From Nitrospira sp. (GTDB lineage Bacteria > Nitrospirota > Nitrospiria > Nitrospirales > Nitrospiraceae): a stretch of 8,164 bases of DNA. The stretch spans positions 12,210 to 20,373 of the forward strand of contig JABMDE010000046.1 of assembly GCA_015904055.1 (NCBI GenBank). The letters run 5' to 3'. A model generated the notes under the pieces. It had not been told where the DNA came from. It saw nothing but the letters and a program-made list of their open reading frames with translations, and ran no database searches. Position numbers and translations under genes: made by a program. This document shows, one piece after another, positions 6,968 to 8,164 of the stretch (position 1 is its first letter; every line of letters begins with the position of its first letter).

Positions 6968-8138
6968 GATGGGTCTCCATAAGCCGGACAAATTCATCGA
7001 ACAGATAGGCGGAATCATGAGGCCCCGGAGAGGCTTCCGGATGATACTGAACCGAAAATACCGGCTGATCCATGCAGACCATGCCCTCGATTGAATGATC
7101 GTTCAAACTGAGGTGCGTGATCGAGAGCCTTCCATACTTGGAATCAACCGTCGGCGGACTATTCGGCGCCTCGCTGAACGACACCGGAGTTTTCACGGCA
7201 AAGTTATGGTTCTGTGACGTAATCTCGACCTTCCGGCTCCGCAGATCGAGCACCGGATGATTTGCGCCATGATGTCCGAACTTCAGCTTATACGTTGTAA
7301 GCCCGAGCGCAAGTCCTAAAATCTGATGCCCCAGGCAAATGCCGAAGATCGGATAACGGCCGATCAACATCCGCACGGCTTCCACCGCATAGGGAACGCC
7401 TTCCGGATCGCCGGGACCGTTGGAAAGGAAAATACCGTCCGGCTTGCGTGCGTGAATCTCAGCAGCTGTCGTGGACGCCGGCACGACGGTGACATCACAC
7501 CCGACATCGACCAATCGATTCAGAATATTCCGTTTAACCCCGAAATCATAGGCGACGACCTGCCATGGTCGACGGGGCTGTCTCTCCGATCTGCTCCCGC
7601 CTCCCTCCGGTGCCCACGCGCCAGATCCGGCCTTCCATTCATACGGCCGCTCACACGTGACCTCAGCGGCTAAGTCCCGCCCAACGATTCCAGGCGCATT
7701 CCGCGCTTTGGCCACAGCCTGTGCCGCATCGAGTCCTCCGTGCGTAATGACCCCTTGCTGCGATCCATGTTCGCGCAAATGTCTCGTCAACGCTCTGGTA
7801 TCGAGCCCCTCGATCGCCACCACTTTCGCGTCCGTCAAATACTCGTGAATCGTGTGCGTTCCCCGCCAATTGCTGGCCAGACGACTGGCTTCCATCACGA
7901 CAAACCCCTCCGCCCACAGACGGCGGGACTCACTATCTTCCGGCGTCGTTCCGTAATTTCCGATATGGGAACAGGTCATCGTAATGATCTGCCCCTTATA
8001 GGAGGGATCCGTCAGTACCTCCTGATAGCCGGTCATAGCCGTGTTGAACACAACTTCTCCGACTGTCTCGCCTTGATACCCGAGGGCGCGGCCCTCGAAA
8101 CATGCGCCGTCCGCCAATGCCAACAGTGCTTTTTTCAT
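6960..8138 (-). CDS. carA: Carbamoyl-phosphate synthase small subunit (glutamine amidotransferase), CarA
   Basis: CarA hydrolyses glutamine and channels ammonia to CarB for carbamoyl phosphate synthesis (pyrimidines and arginine) in the cytoplasm. The 392-residue product is close to the usual 380-390. Residues 1-150 form the small-chain N-terminal domain ([17 protein letters not shown] at 31-47). Residues 193-390 are a class I glutamine amidotransferase: LSNGPGDPE at 238-246, nucleophile Cys268 in [10 protein letters not shown], and His366/Glu368 in [10 protein letters not shown]. The linker at about 168-191 is Gly/Ser/Arg-rich and poorly conserved in look. The ATG at 8138 gives the canonical [11 protein letters not shown] start; no strong Shine-Dalgarno is visible, but a short reading frame from the window edge ends in TGA overlapping this ATG (ATGA), consistent with coupling to an upstream gene. 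Its stop overlaps the sppA start by 8 bases. All catalytic residues are present. Identification is secure from family motifs. Confidence 0.97.
   Translation of the reverse strand: MKKALLALADGACFEGRALGYQGETVGEVVFNTAMTGYQEVLTDPSYKGQIITMTCSHIGNYGTTPEDSESRRLWAEGFVVMEASRLASNWRGTHTIHEYLTDAKVVAIEGLDTRALTRHLREHGSQQGVITHGGLDAAQAVAKARNAPGIVGRDLAAEVTCERPYEWKAGSGAWAPEGGGSRSERQPRRPWQVVAYDFGVKRNILNRLVDVGCDVTVVPASTTAAEIHARKPDGIFLSNGPGDPEGVPYAVEAVRMLIGRYPIFGICLGHQILGLALGLTTYKLKFGHHGANHPVLDLRSRKVEITSQNHNFAVKTPVSFSEAPNSPPTVDSKYGRLSITHLSLNDHSIEGMVCMDQPVFSVQYHPEASPGPHDSAYLFDEFVRLMETHHA
6975..6978 (-). promoter_or_regulatory. Ribosome binding site deciding the sppA start
   Basis: GGAG on the minus strand, 7 bases before the ATG at 6967 and inside the last carA codons. 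It supports the 317-residue SppA over the longer open frame and points to coupling with carA translation. Confidence 0.65.
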
Positions 8139-8164
8139 ACGGACGGCCCGCTTGGGCAGAGCAC
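8135..8164 (-). CDS. Possible last codons of an upstream operon gene (partial)
   Basis: A frame entering from the window edge reads nine codons (VLCPSGPSV) and stops with TGA at 8137-8135, overlapping the carA ATG as ATGA. Such overlap is common between operon genes, and pyrC often precedes carA in pyrimidine operons, but nine residues are too few to identify anything. The frame could be chance. Confidence 0.2.
   Translation of the reverse strand: MLCPSGPSV

Overview
The window is a stretch of a bacterial pyrimidine/arginine precursor operon, read entirely on the minus strand (right to left). In transcription order it holds carA (carbamoyl-phosphate synthetase small subunit), sppA (S49 signal peptide peptidase, predicted lipoprotein), an M48 zinc metallopeptidase lipoprotein, and carB (large subunit), which runs off the left end after 238 codons. 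Genes abut or overlap by a few bases, so this is one polycistronic unit. No promoter, terminator, RNA gene, IS element or CRISPR was seen. No gap exceeds 7 bases outside the duplicated fragments, so there is no unexplained non-coding stretch.

The striking point is the layout between sppA and carB. A 2128-bp segment (sppA 3' part, whole M48 gene, carB 5' part) is present three times in direct tandem: about 77-2204, 2205-4332 and 4333-6461. The result is one complete carA, one complete sppA (right end), one carB (left end), three full-length 342-residue M48 genes, and two identical hybrid junctions where a carB fragment (residues 1-213) runs into an sppA fragment. The sppA fragments lack both catalytic residues and the carB fragments stop inside the first ATP-grasp domain, so only the M48 gene is amplified intact.

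The units are not clonal. They differ by a few percent, almost all synonymous, even inside the apparently dead fragments. They are also mosaic: the N-terminal region of the middle M48 copy is far more divergent than the rest. Against this, about 198 bp around the two junctions is identical. This suggests either an amplification reshaped by recombination with related alleles, or a strain-mixed (chimeric) assembly. Both readings are kept open.

Organism: moderately GC-rich, Gram-negative-type (lipoprotein peptidases, Tat-like signal). The interposition of sppA and an M48 gene between carA and carB recalls Nitrospira/Nitrospirota to me, but this is an impression from memory and not proven by the sequence.

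Functionally, CarA supplies ammonia from glutamine to CarB to make carbamoyl phosphate. SppA and the M48 lipoproteins belong to envelope protein turnover and quality control, and share the operon without an obvious metabolic link.
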